Shown piece by piece: positions 32,912 to 45,382 of a DNA stretch of 64,000 bases. The stretch lies in the NCBI GenBank assembly GCA_963920525.1, contig OY986439.1, positions 30,204,319 through 30,268,318 of the forward strand, given 5' to 3'. Positions within the stretch are counted from its first letter, which is position 1. Every line of letters starts with the position of its first letter. The translations under genes and the position numbers were made by a program. Source of the DNA: Dichetophora obliterata. Taxonomy: Eukaryota > Arthropoda > Insecta > Diptera > Sciomyzidae. A model generated the notes under the pieces. That model was not told the DNA's origin. It saw only the letters and a list, made by a program, of their open reading frames with translations, and did not search any database.

Positions 32912-33454
32912 TGGGGCAGGTCGATTTAAAAATCACCCATTGCTCAGTGAAAATCGTATTCTAGGGATCAAAATAAGAAACTTTGCCCGAGGAACTATAT
33001 CTCTAAAACGAATTCTAATGCCCTAACTTTTCCGTAGGGTCAAATTTTTAAACATCCCTCTTTGACCCATTTAGAGTGCCCCAATCGAGTCTAAATGTAT
33101 GACCGACTCCCACTAACTTTGGGGGCCGATCCACCCATGCCAGTGGCAAACCCCCTGGGGAACTTTGTTTGTATGGGGAACACCCAGGGGAGTTCCAAGG
33201 GGTGTGCCATTGACATGGGTGGATCAGCCCTCCAAAGTAAGTGGGGGTCGGTTATACATTTTGACTCGATTGGGGCACTCTAAATGGATCAAAGAGAGAT
33301 CTTTCAAAATTTGACTCTACGGAAAAGTTGCGGCATTAGAATTCGTTTTAGAGGTATAGTTCCTCGGGCAAAGTTTCTTATTTTGATCCCTAGAATACGA
33401 TTTTCACTGAGCAATGGGCGATTTTTTTGCCTCCCTACAAATCGACCCAGCCTT
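32912..33454. mobile_element. 0.54 kb palindromic element
   Basis: The left and right halves are nearly perfect reverse complements about a centre near 33165-33185. Landmarks are CCCATTGCTCAGTGAAAATC with GATTTTCACTGAGCAATGGG, and AAACTTTGCCCGAGGAACTA with TAGTTCCTCGGGCAAAGTTT. The ends read TGGGGCAGGTCGATTT and AAATCGACCCAGCC. The sides are TATATA-rich, perhaps the target. A 12-bp indel separates the arms near the ends. It shares the TAAATGTATGACCGACTCC core with the large foldback at 13490. Confidence 0.88.
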
Positions 33455-33469
33455 ATATATATAAATAAC

Positions 33470-34560
33470 GTACATTAATATTTTTTAATTCCCGCGTAGA
33501 AACTTTAAATATAACACTGATCCTGTCAACTCCCATGTGTCAATAGACTACTGTCAAAATTTCAGCTTGCTGCGACGCTTAGTTTCTGTTTGGCAGCCAT
33601 TGTAAATCTTTTAAACTTTGGCGACAATGGAAAAAACTGAATTTCGTGTGCTCATCAAGCATTATTTTTTTCGCATAAAAAACCATCAGCCAAAACAAGG
33701 AAAGGCTTGATAAATACTATGGAGACTCTGCACCATCAACTGGAATGATTAACAAGTATTTTACTGAATTCCGATGCGGTCGCACAAGCAAAAGTGACGC
33801 CGAACGTTCTGGATGCCCAAATGAGGTCACCACACCAGAAATGGTTACTTAAATTCACGATATCATGTTGACCGATCGCAGAGTTAAAGTGCGCGAGATT
33901 GTTGAGGCCGTAGGCATCTCAAACGACTGGGTGTGGAACATTTTGCGAAATCATTTGGATATGGAAAAACTATCCGCAAGATGGGTGTCGCGTTTGCTCA
34001 CTCTCGACCATAAAGGTAAGAAAGATTTTTTTTCCGTCGATAGTAATCGTGGACGAAACATGGATACACTACACGAAACTATACACCAGAGACAAAGAAA
34101 AAGTCGAAACAGTTGACTTCACCGAACGAATGTGATCCGAAGAAGGTGAAGACGATGTTATAACCAAAAAGGTTATGGCGACAGTATTTTGGGATAAATG
34201 CAGTATAATTTACATCGATTACCTTACACCGAAAGAACGATCAATGGCGAACACCAGGCAGCCGAATTGGACCGTTTCAACGACGCTTTGAAAGAGAAAC
34301 GTCCCTTCGACTATTTTCTGTTTCCAAAGCTGAAGAAATGGCTGGGCGGAAAGAGATTCACCACCAGAGAGAAGCCCATCTCAGAAACAGAGGACCTTCC
34401 GAAAATGTATTTTTCGAATGGGATCCAAAAACTATAGGAACGTTGAACGAAGTTTATCGAGCTAAAAGGAGACTATAGTATATTAAGAAATAAAACTTTT
34501 TTTTGTCGTAAAAATCATTCCTTCTTTTATTTTTCACGGAATTATCAAATGGCCCTCGTA
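33470..34560 (+). mobile_element. Decayed, internally deleted mariner transposon
   Basis: The right end has a candidate terminal repeat (TTCACGGAATTATCAAATGG near 34536); the left counterpart near 33480 is degraded. Between lies a mariner transposase pseudogene. The palindrome at 32912-33454 sits just outside the left end. Confidence 0.6.
33627..34437 (+). pseudogene. Mariner transposase, truncated and frameshifted
   Basis: The start MEKTEFRVLIKHYFF is a clear mariner N-terminus. After a frameshift, DKYYGDSAPSTGMINKYFTEF, GRTSKSDAERSGCPNEV and the HTH region DRRVKVREIVEAVGIS follow, with an in-frame TAA near 33850. WVSRLLTLDHK precedes the catalytic domain. The C-terminal FDYFLFPKLKKWLGGKRF (34308-34361) is joined directly after LKEKRPF, so the segment with the second catalytic Asp (HDNA.PH-type motif) is deleted. 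It cannot be active. Confidence 0.88.
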
Positions 34561-34938
34561 AGGAGTCAACTTTGGTCTCGTGTCGAAGCTGATTTTCTCA
34601 CAAAATTTTTTCCAGATATGTCTTTTCTTAAGGTTCATTTCTTGACACATAAAACTGTAGTGCAAATTCTTGATGAACGGCAAATGTTTGACAAAATTGC
34701 AATATGTGAAAATTGAGCCAAAAATGAGTTAAAGTTTTTGTTTTCCAAAATTTTAGTCGGATATTACCTTTGCGAAGGATTTGGTCGCGCAACACTATCG
34801 GGCTTAGAATGACGAAATCCTTTGTATAGAAGCAATCCGCTTTCCCTCATTGGGATTGGCTGCCTCAGTAGTGCACCTGTTCACCACCTTGCATCTAGGG
34901 TTGGAATCTTTAGTTGATCTCTTTTTTCTATTAGGTAT
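34561..34938. other. Spacer, nothing recognised
   Basis: About 380 bp after the mariner right end has no coding frame or terminal repeats that I can assign. Confidence 0.35.
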
Positions 34939-35534
34939 AATTCAAGAATAGCGACAACTCTCCTTTTTAATATTTTTTTTATTGGATTATATGGATTTTG
35001 GCCTCCTAAATCTAAATCTGGAAAATTTTTAGGTCGCTTACAATTGGTTTAGAAGTTATAGGCATCCAAAATTGCAAAAATTACCTACAAGTCTTGCTGT
35101 TTGTTTTTAGTGTTCCGTATTATGGGCATCAAAAGGAAGGTAATGCGAGTATGTTTTCAACGAGGTTTCAAATATGTAAATCCGTGCATAACTTTTTAAG
35201 ATAAAAATATTCTTATATATACAATTTTTCTGAAAAACTAGTGGTTTTCCTTTTTATATCTTTAAAAGTTATGCATGAATTTTTATGATTGAAACCTTAT
35301 TAAATAGGTACTGTCATTACCTTTTCTATGATACTCATAAAGCGTAGTTTTGTTGAAAAATAGAAAGCAAAAAAATAGCAAAATTTTGTAGGCAACTTTG
35401 AGGGCATACAACTTCTAAACGAATTGCGAGCGTCTTGCATTTTTTTCAGAATAAGATTGAGGAGGTATCCATATGATATTGAGATATCCATATGATCTGC
35501 AAAAAAAAATTAGAGTTGTCGCTATTCTCGAAAT
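34939..35534. mobile_element. Inverted-repeat element with AGAATAGCGACAACTCT ends
   Basis: The left end TTCAAGAATAGCGACAACTC (34941) pairs with GAGTTGTCGCTATTCTCGAA (35513). Pairing continues discontinuously into the arms (GGCCTCCTAAATCT with AGATTGAGGAGG; TAGAAGTTATAGGCAT with GGGCATACAACTTCTA; AACTTTTTAAGATA with TATCTTTAAAAGTT around the centre). It is about 595 bp and non-coding. Confidence 0.8.
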
Positions 35535-36084
35535 ATTCCGCACCACCGCACAGTGGAAAATAAAGGTCTGTTTTGGATAAAAAAATCGATAACTCTTTTT
35601 AAACTGAAGATACGGAGTTGAAATTTTTCACACATAGAAAATAATATATGACGCTTCTATAAAAACACTTTTTATTAGAATTTTTGGCATATAAGATAAA
35701 AAAAATGTAAAGTAAAACTGAATAACTTCAAAATTGATATTTATTTTATTTCTTAATAAAAATATTACTCTAAAAGTGGATGTTCTTAAAAATCCATCAA
35801 CAATACGAAAAAAACAATGTCGGATAGATACTATAAAAATTTACTTCTCTGCAATAGGTCTCAACGATCCCTTCGATGTGATGAAACTGAGAGCCTTCTC
35901 AAAAAATGCAAAATCAAAATCATTGTTAATAGCTAGAAAAAGGGAGAAGGTTACTAGATCAGTATACGGACACATCTTTAAGTTATGAGAAATGATGAAA
36001 AATACGTAAAATGCTTATTTGCCATTGTCTGCAGAGAAGTGACGACCGAACAGAAAAATTAATTCAATTGAAAAAACTTTCTGT
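35535..36084. other. Intronic sequence with an unassigned short frame
   Basis: A frame of 84 residues (35734-35988) is Lys-rich and matches no family that I recognise. Probably chance or a transposon remnant. Confidence 0.3.
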
Positions 36085-36164
36085 CTGAGCTGGAATTGAA
36101 CCCGGGCTACCGCAGTTCATAAGCTTAGGGGTCATGCACTCTACCCACTAGGCTACGGCCGCCA
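36085..36164 (-). mobile_element. tRNA-like (SINE head) sequence, second type
   Basis: On the minus strand, GTAGCCTAGTGGGTAGAG is a good box A and GGGTTCAATTCC a good box B, with GCCCGGGTTC in a T-arm-like context. No proper anticodon stem forms, so this is not a working tRNA. It differs from the SINE heads at 21152 and 51856. I see only one copy, so calling it a SINE is inference. Confidence 0.5.
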
Positions 36165-36676
36165 CAATTCTCATTTACGCCAGTTATAAGGGTGATTAAA
36201 TCAGCAGAGCAGCTTGCATTGTAAAAAAATTTTGTAGCAGTCTCACCATCATTATCGGTATTACCACTATTTTTTTTGGTTTGTCAATGATCAGTCCTAA
36301 CTCCTTGTGGCTGACCATTTTTTGAAAAGACAAGTTGTAGGAAACATGTAATATCATTTCCATGCAACGAATCCAGGCATGTAATGTAGACACTCCGAAT
36401 TTTCATTTTCAGGCCTTGCAGCCACTTTAGTTATTAAAATTTAGTCGACGCCAAATAATAAAATTGAGTTTTATTCTCTCATAGGATCTAATTTTAATAC
36501 AAACAAAAAAAACCAAGTGGGTATTACAAAAAGTTTAAATTAAAGTCAGTATAAGTTGCAACCAAAAAAGTAGATATATCATGGCGTATGTATAACTTTA
36601 ATTGCGTTGAAAGCGGGCCAGAAATATGTGCCTTGTGAAAGTTTTTAAGACAATTTCAAATGATTTTTTTAATATA

Positions 36677-37368
36677 TGGACTTTTCCATCGTAACTCACG
36701 CGACATGCGTACAACTTAAAGCTTCATTTTCTCGGAAGTTTAAGTTATTAATGTTAAAAAATTTCATATGACATATGTCTTACAAGACATAGTAATAGTA
36801 TGATCTACCAAAATTGTCGTTCCTGTAACTAATTAAGAATGGTAGTGGTAAATATGGGCGTAACTAACGAATTTTCCCATTTAATCTGTTTTTGTTTTTA
36901 AGTTTTAAATAATGGGAAAAAGTTGAAGTTTCCTAATAAGCCCACTTTACCTAAAGACTTTGCTTATTTAAAAATATATTGAGTTTCCAAAAAATATTTG
37001 CCGTAACTCACGCGACATAACCCACGCGACAAAATTTCCCTAAATTTAAATTGGGTAATTAAGTAATTAGGTAGTAAAGTAATTATGTCATTCAGTAATT
37101 CCCAAACAAATTTAATGTATTGTCCTTTTCTTGTCTCAACCATTTTTCCATTATATTTAGCCTTCTATTTTAACTAAAACAAAAAATTTACTAAACATTT
37201 GCTAAACATTTACGAAAAAGGAAACTACATTTGTGAAACAGTTTATTTATATAGAAATTTCCTAAATTACTAAAATAAAAATGTTTCTCTTAATAATATC
37301 ATAAAATAAAAAGTTTTTAATAAGTTTTTGGTTTTTGGTCACGGTAGACTTTTTTCTGGAAATGCCCA
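36677..37368 (+). mobile_element. MITE of the TGGGCATTTCC family with CGTAACTCACGCGAC sub-repeats
   Basis: TA|TGGACTTTTCCA (36675) and TGGAAATGCCCA|TA (37357-37370) are the ends. CGTAACTCACGCGAC occurs next to the left end (36690) and twice in tandem, the second copy as ATAACCCACGCGAC, near 37003-37030. The element is a close relative of the copy at 42122-42882 and, in part, of the maT-like element at 30762. Non-coding. Confidence 0.82.
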
Positions 37369-38097
37369 TATATTTGTTTAGCAAAGTTGTTCGGAATAAT
37401 AGGAACAATTTTGCTGAAGAACGCTGAAATGGTCAAATACAGGAAAAAAGTGTACAATACGGCACACAGTGTTATTATTAATTTTACATACAGTCATATC
37501 TTTGAAAATGAAGAAGAACCATGGAAGAAACTTTTTAGGCATTTATTGAAAATATGTTCAAGTACTTTGAATTTTACGAATCAAAAATCGACGCTGACGT
37601 ATTTTTCAAAAATGTCTCTAGTTTTTATCCATTATGGCCTTTCAGAGACCTTGAACTTTGTCCGTTGTGTAGTCATTGTGTAGTCTAACCCCAGTAGATA
37701 ATATTTACATAGAACAATTTAAGACCTAACGAAACCAGCGTTAGTTTACGGTGTTTTTAATTAAAAGTCCTTAACAATTAGTTAAAATCTTTATAAACAT
37801 TTTTTACTTCTCCACTAAAAATTATAATTAGTACATAATTTTCAAAATTCAAATGTTTCGGTGCCACTTCGAACATTTTGTAGCGATGTAAATTTATTTA
37901 TTTTATGACTTTTGTCACTTTTTTAAAGATTACTTCCGAAACCGCGAGGCACGTTTCCGCACCTAATTTTGATAAATGCTTTTGATTAACACCCAGGCCA
38001 CAAATCAATATTAGAAGTTAAGCATGGGAAAGCGTGGGTGACTGCCAAAAGTTTCGGTGAACTTGAAGTTTTTTCTTTCTCTTTTTTTGTTATTCAA
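37369..38097. other. Intergenic or intronic sequence, nothing recognised
   Basis: About 730 bp is AT-rich without family-like coding frames. No terminal repeats were seen. Confidence 0.4.
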
Positions 38098-39249
38098 CTA
38101 GCTGATATACCCGGTGTTACTCGAGAGCAATTTATATAAACATTATAATAGACACTTCTCGATTAAATGTTTTTTTAAACTTTGGAGTTTTGAAAAAAAT
38201 GTAGAATTTTAAATTTGAGACCATTATAATGATGTTAGTTAAACAATTTAGCGTACTTTTTTAAAAAAGGAATAATTTGATCACTGTTTTTTCTCAATCA
38301 AAAACTGTTTTTTAGTTTTAAACTGAATTTACTGATTACTGGTAAATATTTTATTTGCACTTCGCATATGGAAATCATATTTGTAAAAAAAAAAAATGAA
38401 CACCAAACTTCCTTAAATTTAGGACGCAAAAATATAGACGTACTTTAATATAGCTGGATGAAAAAATAGATTTTTAGCCATAACTTTTGATTGAAAAGAG
38501 ATATTGGGGTAATTTTTTCACATAAATTATTTTTGAGACTTTATTTTTTGTAAAAAATATACAAACAACATTTAAGAAAAAATAAATTTCTCGAAAAAAA
38601 TCAAAGGGGACCCTTGTTGTTTTGATGACAAAAACAGTATTTTTTGCACTTAACTGAAAGAATTTTTGCTAAGAAATGCTATGTCAAAAATAATTTTTGG
38701 GTCGTTTTTTGAGTAAAAAGTCAATATTTTGGACCTTTTTTGACATAATCATAAAACATATATACACTGACTTAATGGTACAGTTCAACCTATCTTTGTT
38801 AAGTGATTTCATTGAACTTTTGAACATAAAAATTTTAATGAAATATATTAATGGACAGCGGAGATATTTGCGTCGAAAGACCAAACTTTGATTTTCATGT
38901 CGTTTTTTCTCATTCTTAGGTAACGATGATTTATGAAAAAGTCGTTATACTGAAATTTTCTACAATTTTTAATATATGTGAGTGTTTTTGAAGTCAAAAT
39001 TACAGAAATTTATTAAAGTTAAATACACAAAAGACGTTGATGGTAAAAAGTACTACAATAACAAAATTACCGTTAGTTGAAAAATTTTGGAGGGGGCGTG
39101 GCAAAAAAAATAAGTATGTAACATTTTAAGTAAAATGAACTTAATATGTATTCCTAGTTTGAGTTAAATCCGTTCATCCGTTTAGATTTGTATAAAGGCC
39201 AAACAAACAAGCAAGCAAACAAACTGAAAATAAGATTTATTACTATAGA
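38098..39249 (-). mobile_element. Non-autonomous Helitron-like element
   Basis: Read on the minus strand it begins A|TCTATAGTAATAAA and ends ATATCAGCTAG|T. These are 5' TC and 3' CTAG ends inserted between A and T, the pattern of Helitrons. Subterminal words (GTTTGTTTGGCC, AAATCTAAACGG) and the terminal CGAGTAACACCGGG are shared with the copy at 53863-56791. No Rep/helicase coding is present. Confidence 0.75.
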
Positions 39250-41879
39250 TTAATTACTGGTAAATGGAACCGTATAATTAAAAACTTGCTATTTTTCTAG
39301 CACCTGCGTAAATTGTGCTTTTAATAAATGTGTAATACTTTATAACAAGTTCTGTAAAATTTTATAGAAAATGAACTTCAAATGTGATGAAGCGAACAGG
39401 TTTGAATTCAACATAAACTAAAATAATAAGTTTTTGGTCGTGAAAAATGTGCGTTTTACATAAAATTTTATGAAATTTCTGCGTTATGGTAAAGATTGGC
39501 TATCAAACTATTAAGTAGAATTTAAATTTTATATCGAAAAAATTGATGATATGGTCGTGTACTATCATTTTCCAATGTGCACCGCTAAATAATATTTGGA
39601 TTTTTTTTAATAAATAGCAATTATTGGGTGACTAGAAAAAACTATTTTAATATCTTTTTCACTATGCGAAAGTAATAAAAACGAGTATTATTTCGACAGA
39701 CTGTGTTTTACAGTGTCTTCAACGGTAAAAAATGTTTATCAACAGATAACTGCAGTTGTTTAAATAAAGCTATGCAATAAAAACTAAAGACTTAAGAAAC
39801 GAACTTGCCTTTGTTGATTATCAAATGATTGGGTTATTAAACAAGTAAGCAGTAAAATCTTTTCAATACAGCTCACTAAAAACAAAAATGCAATTTTAAA
39901 ATGAAAGTGAGCATTTTTTTCAATTTTCACCAAAGCTCGAAAAGATATTAAATCAATTAATGCTTACTAATTTTTAATTGAACAAAACATATTTCACACT
40001 ATTTTTATTTCTTTTAAAATTAATTAAAATAATGGTTCATGTGTCTTGTCTTGCATTTGGTTAAATTAAGCGATTTCTTATGCATATATAATGGTAAAAA
40101 TTCATTTATGGAAATGATAAATCTTAAGTTTTTTCTAATTTTTAATTGCTTAAATTAAATAAGGGAACTCTCTAGGTGCACAAAAATAAATGAAATGAAT
40201 TTTTTACAATCAAACCAATTTGTGCTACATTTATTTTTTTTATATTTTAGCTCTTAAATAAGGCATTTCATTATTTTATAACAAGTTTGAATGTAAATTT
40301 AATGAAGTTTATATGTGCATGCAAATGGAAAATAAACAATTATGATTTTTTTTTTGCACACTCAAATATGTTGGTTGAATGGATGAGTTGATGTTGGATG
40401 AGTTTAAAGCTTTCTCAATAAAAATTTAAGTTTTACTTCAAAGTACAAGAAAGTCAATACAAAGTTAATTTATTTTTTTTTTAATACACTTTTAGGTGTT
40501 TTCAGTCAACCACCTTTTCATTGTGTAGTATTTAATACAAGCATTTGAAACACTTTTCCTGGCATACGAAATGAAATTGAAAACTAAAAGAATTTGTTTC
40601 ACAACAAGTCAAAGCTTATTCATACTAAAGTAACACCAAAATACTATAACAACAACAAGAAGAAAAAAAAAACAACTACTAAACAAAATCTATCGTACGC
40701 TCACTTTGTATAATTAAAATGTGTCGTTATGACGATGGACTTTTCTATCATGATGCCAAAAACAATGCTAGAGTTCAATGTTGTGCCGCAAGTAGTTTCT
40801 CTGCAAACATGTCTGAACCACACAACCAAAAAAACATAAAGCACCATCATCATAACAATAAATAAAATAAAAAATAACCCAACAACAGAGGTATGAGTAA
40901 ACAATTTCCTCAACGAAGTATGTGGATATTGTCGCTTTTCACCGGAGATCATAATAAAATGCTGCCACAGCTAAACAAATTTGTCGAACAAGCGCTTAAG
41001 AGCAGCTAAGCACTTTAAGCACAATAAAAAAACTCACAGCTTCAGGTGATTTACATGATACAATGACTGAGGCTTTTAATTTTATTAACACCTTCTTCGT
41101 CTTAAAATTTAGTTACCAAATAAATGAATGAAATTTTTAAGGGAAAAAATTATGTTAAATAACACAATAAATTACTATAATACTCTAAGACGAGTAAAAA
41201 TAATTGTATGTAGTTGTTGGGCTTTCTTTGTTCTGTTTTTCAAATAAATTTTGTAGGTGCAGTGTTTGTGTTTAGAGAGTTTTGATGCATTTTGTTTTTA
41301 TTAATTTTTTAAAATATTTTGTATGGCTTTTTTTATTGTTGCTGGTTTTCTAACCTGGCTTTTAGTTATTAGATTTCTAACAATAGAAAATAACGGCTTT
41401 TGAAATTTCAACCACATATCATACTATCAAATTTTTTTATTTCGGTTGCGCAGGTCTGGGATGCGCTTTCTGTAAGCCTACGCTCAATTTTGTTTTGTTA
41501 CTTCATATAATATTTATGTTATTTTATAATGAGCGCATGAAGTTTGTGCCTTAAGTCTTTTGTTTATCAACAAAAAACTCTTTCCAATAAAAACAAATAC
41601 AATACGAAATCGAAAGTGAAATTCTTTTTGGGAAAAAAGATTTGATAAAACATTTCAAAGCTGAGAGATTTTTGTTGTTAAAAATGTTTTGATATAATAA
41701 ACACATACTAATGATTGCCCCCGAATTTTGGGTGGGTTCAATTTAAGCTTTAGGCATCTTATCATAAGTTTTTTGACTGGTTTGAATAAAAACCTTTCTA
41801 TGAACTAATGTATAGACTCTAAAAATAACTTGTTGCTACAAAAGGGGTGAAAAACGGGTGTGTGTTTGATGCAAATAAA
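39250..41879. other. Unique AT-rich sequence, nothing recognised
   Basis: About 2.6 kb has no recognised transposon or coding frame. It includes CAACAACAAG (40650), a more mixed-composition part at 40720-41060 and two of the three AAAGACTTAAG motif copies (39786, 41540). It may be upstream intron or regulatory DNA of the ZP gene. Confidence 0.4.
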
Positions 41880-42119
41880 GTTTTTTATGATAGCTCTACA
41901 CATTCTTCGCCATCTTTGGAAAAATTATCTAGTTTATACACGCAACAATATGATCAAAAATAACGTCAACTTTTGAACTTTTTATCCGCGTTTCATAATT
42001 TTCTATGTTTTCTTTCCATTTTGGTAAAAGATGTGCATTCAAGGGTCTGTTAAAAAACTCATGTTTTTTACTTATACTGATTAAATTAACATGCAAATGA
42101 AATTTCTTATATATACTCG
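41880..42119. repeat. Partial copy of the element at 57962-58692
   Basis: Words such as CACGCAACAATATGATCAAA, TTTCATAATTTTC, TTTTGGTAAAAGATGTGCAT and ATGCAAATGAAATTTC occur in the same order as at 58300-58610. No terminal repeats remain on this copy. Confidence 0.6.
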
Positions 42120-42121
42120 TA

Positions 42122-42882
42122 TGGGCATTTCATTTATCATCGTAACTCACGTGACATGCGTACGACTTAAAGCTTCGTTTTCTCGGAAGTTTATGTTATT
42201 AATGTAAAAAAATTTCTTATGTACATATATCTCACAAGAAATAGTAATGGTATGATCTACCAAAATTGTCGTTCCTGTAACTAATTAAGAATGGCAGTGG
42301 CGTAACTCACGCGACAGAAAAAAGGAAGTGTGTTTTACAAGCAAGTTTAGATTGCATAAACTCAGCGAATTTTCTCATATAAATTGTTTTCATTTTTAAT
42401 TTTTAAATAATGGGAAAACAGTGAAGTTTCATAATAAACCCACTTTACCTATGGACTTTGCTTATTTAAAAAAATATTGAGTTTCCAAAAAACATTTTGT
42501 CGTAACTCACGCGACTTAAACCACGCGACAAAATTTCCTTGAATTTAAATTGGGTGATTAAGTAATTAGGTAATGAAGTAATTATGTAATTTAATAATTA
42601 AAAAACAAATTTAATGTATTGTCCTTTTCTTGCCTCAATCATTTTTCTATTATCTTTAGCCAATGCCTTCCATTTTTACTAAAACAAAAAGTTTACGAAA
42701 CATTTACTAAACATTTACGAAAAAAGAAACTACATTTGTGGGTTAACTTGGTTAATGAATTTATATATAAATTTCTTAAATTAATAAAATTAAAATGTTT
42801 TTCTTAATAATATAATAAAATAAAAAGTTTTTAATAAGTTTTTAATTTTTGGTCACGGTAGATTTTTTTCTGGAAATGCCCA
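42122..42882 (+). mobile_element. MITE of the TGGGCATTTCC family, most complete copy
   Basis: The termini TGGGCATTTC and TGGAAATGCCCA are flanked by TA on both sides (42120-42121 and 42883-42884). CGTAACTCACGCGAC-like words occur at 42141, 42302 and 42502, with AACCACGCGAC next to the last. It aligns with 36677-37368 through nearly its whole length. Non-coding. Confidence 0.85.
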
Positions 42883-43107
42883 TATAATATACTTTTTTAG
42901 AAAACCTCTTCGTGCAACAACAGAAAAGTTCGAACATTTATGATGTTGTTGAAATGCAAATCCATGAGTAAAATTTGTTTTCAATTGTGGAATATTATAC
43001 ATGAAAATGTATCAAAAATGTTTGTTAAAACTTAATTTGGCAACAGGGGTTTTTGATAATGTTAAATAAATTTTGTAAAATTGTAATAAGAACATTGTAT
43101 CAGAAAA

Positions 43108-45382
43108 TCTATATATATAAAAATGGATGTATGTATGCGGGTATGTGGCTATATCAAGTATAGACTCCAAAACCGCTGAACCGATCTTTATGAAATTTTC
43201 AGGAAAACTGAAGCCACATCTTGATAGTGTTCCTGTGAGGTTTAGTAACCATTGGACGAGGGGGCGTGGTACCTCCCATACAAGCCAAATTGGCGCTATC
43301 GACCACAAACCAAATATAGGATATATATCAGACGGTTTCGATCGTAAAAAACTAAGATTTAGTAATTTTATTCAGATGGTTACTGTCAATAACTGTACAA
43401 AAAATGGATGTGGTCGCAATATATATACGCCCACTTTTTTAAAATCATGGCAATTCCGGAGTTCTTCACATTTTTATTGCGAAACTTGCTGTGTAGGTGC
43501 TCGAAGAGGCAGTCACGATACATAAATGTTTTCACGCCCACTTTTACTGCCCACAAATCAATATCTATATGTATAAAAATGAATATTTGTTGTGATTTGT
43601 TCGGATGCTTAAAACTTGAAAACGACTGGATCAAATTGGATACTTCCTTCTACGGATTTGTTTGTAACTGCTACGCAAAGCTTTAGGAAAAAATAATGCC
43701 ACACCCCCTTTTATCACCTACAAATCAATAAAAATGCTATATTTTAGACAGTTTTGGTCGTATTATATTAAAACTTGGTAAATAAGTTCGTATGATAACT
43801 GTCATTAACTTAAATAAAAACGGGCGTGGTCACACTTCATCTACGCCTACTTTTAAGAAAATATCAAAATACTTCGAAACTATTGGTCCGATTGAGCTCA
43901 AATTTTGTAAGTGGCTTTGCTTTGAGTACGAGATGGTTTAAGAAGAAATGCCACATCCCTTTTTACCTCCCACAAATATATAAAACATTTGTGTTATCGA
44001 ATAACTTCAGAGTTATGGGTCTCACAGCTTCGAAATTCGCTTTTCGACCACAATTTAGACGTAGCGTTTCAGTGATGAAATTTTATGGGAGTTGGACAAG
44101 GGGTGGGGCACTTCCCATACAACGCAAATTTGCGATATCGAATAGCTTTGAAGTTATAGGCCGCACAGCTTTAGAATTTAGTTTTGACCTCAATTTACAC
44201 ATGCAGTTTCAATGGTTTTATTTTATGGGCAATGGACAGGGGGGCGTGATATCTCCCTTACAACCCAAATTTGCGATATCCAATTGCTTTGAAGGTATAG
44301 GTTGACAGCGTAAGAATTCTTTATTCGACCTAAATTTATACGTGCACTTTGACTACTTACATTTTATGGGCGTAGGGCAAAGGGGAGTGGCACTTCCCAT
44401 AAAACCCAACTATGTGCTATCAAATAGCTTTGGACTTATAGGTCGCACAACGCCGGAATTCAGTATTCGACCTCAATGAACACAAGCAGTATCATTGATT
44501 TAATTTTATGTTCAATGGTAAGAGGGGCGTGGCACCTCCCATTTAACGTAAATTTGCGATATCGAATATCTTTGAAGTTATAGGTCGCACAGCGTCAGAA
44601 TTCAGTATTCGATCTCAATTTATACATGCAGTTTCATTAATTACATTTTATGGGCGTACGACAAGGGGGCGTGAAACCTCCTATTTAACCCAAATTAGAG
44701 ATGTCAAATAGCTTTGGGGTTATAGGTCGCACAGTTTTTGAATTCAGTATTGGACCTGTACATGTACTCATGCAATTTCATTGATTACATTTCATGAGCG
44801 TTGATCAAGGGGGAGTGGCCCCTCCCATACAACGAAAATTTGTGATATCGAATAGCTTTGGAGTTCACGGTCTCACAGCGTCGGAATTCAGTATTCGGCC
44901 AAAATTTACACATGCAGATTTACTGATAAAATTTTTTTAGAGATTGTCAGGGGGGCGTGACAACTGCAACTTAACCCAAATTTGCGATATCGAATAGCTT
45001 TGGAGTTATAGGTAACTCAGCCTCGGAATTCAGTATTCGACCTCAATTTACACATACAGTTACATTGGTAAAATTTTATGGGCGTAGGGAAAATGGGAGT
45101 GGCACCTCCCATACAACCCAAATTTGTGCTATCGAATCGTTTTGGAGTTATATGTCGCACAGTTTTGAAATTCGGTATTCGACCTCCATGTGCACATGCC
45201 GTTTAATTGATTACATTCTAATGAGCGGTGATCAAGAGGGCGTGGCACTTCCCACACAACCCAAATGTGTTATATCGAATAGCTTTGTGGATATAGGTCA
45301 ATTTAGACATGCTGTTGAACTGATAACATTTTATAGGCATTTGACAAGGGAAAGTGGCAGCAACGCGCCGGGTTTCAGCTAG
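43108..45382 (+). mobile_element. Large non-autonomous Helitron-like element with internal tandem repeats
   Basis: The start A|TCTATATATATAAAAATGG (43107) and the end GGGTTTCAGCTAG|T (45369-45383) give TC and CTAG termini in an AT target. Inside is a run of about nine diverged units of roughly 180 bp, each with GGGGCGTGGCACCTCCCAT, AACCCAAATTTGCGATATCG, AATAGCTTTGGAGTTATAGG and TCGCACAGCGTCGGAATTC. The region near the 5' end carries AAACCGCTGAACCGATC. No helicase is present. A fragment of the same family lies at 50979-51290. Confidence 0.75.

Noticed and set aside
35734..35988. 84-residue Lys-rich frame
   Set aside because: There is no motif and no neighbour that supports a gene. Kept only as an unassigned stretch.
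43127..45382. Several frames of 90-160 residues
   Set aside because: They arise from the repeated units of the Helitron-like element, with the same short words in changing frames.
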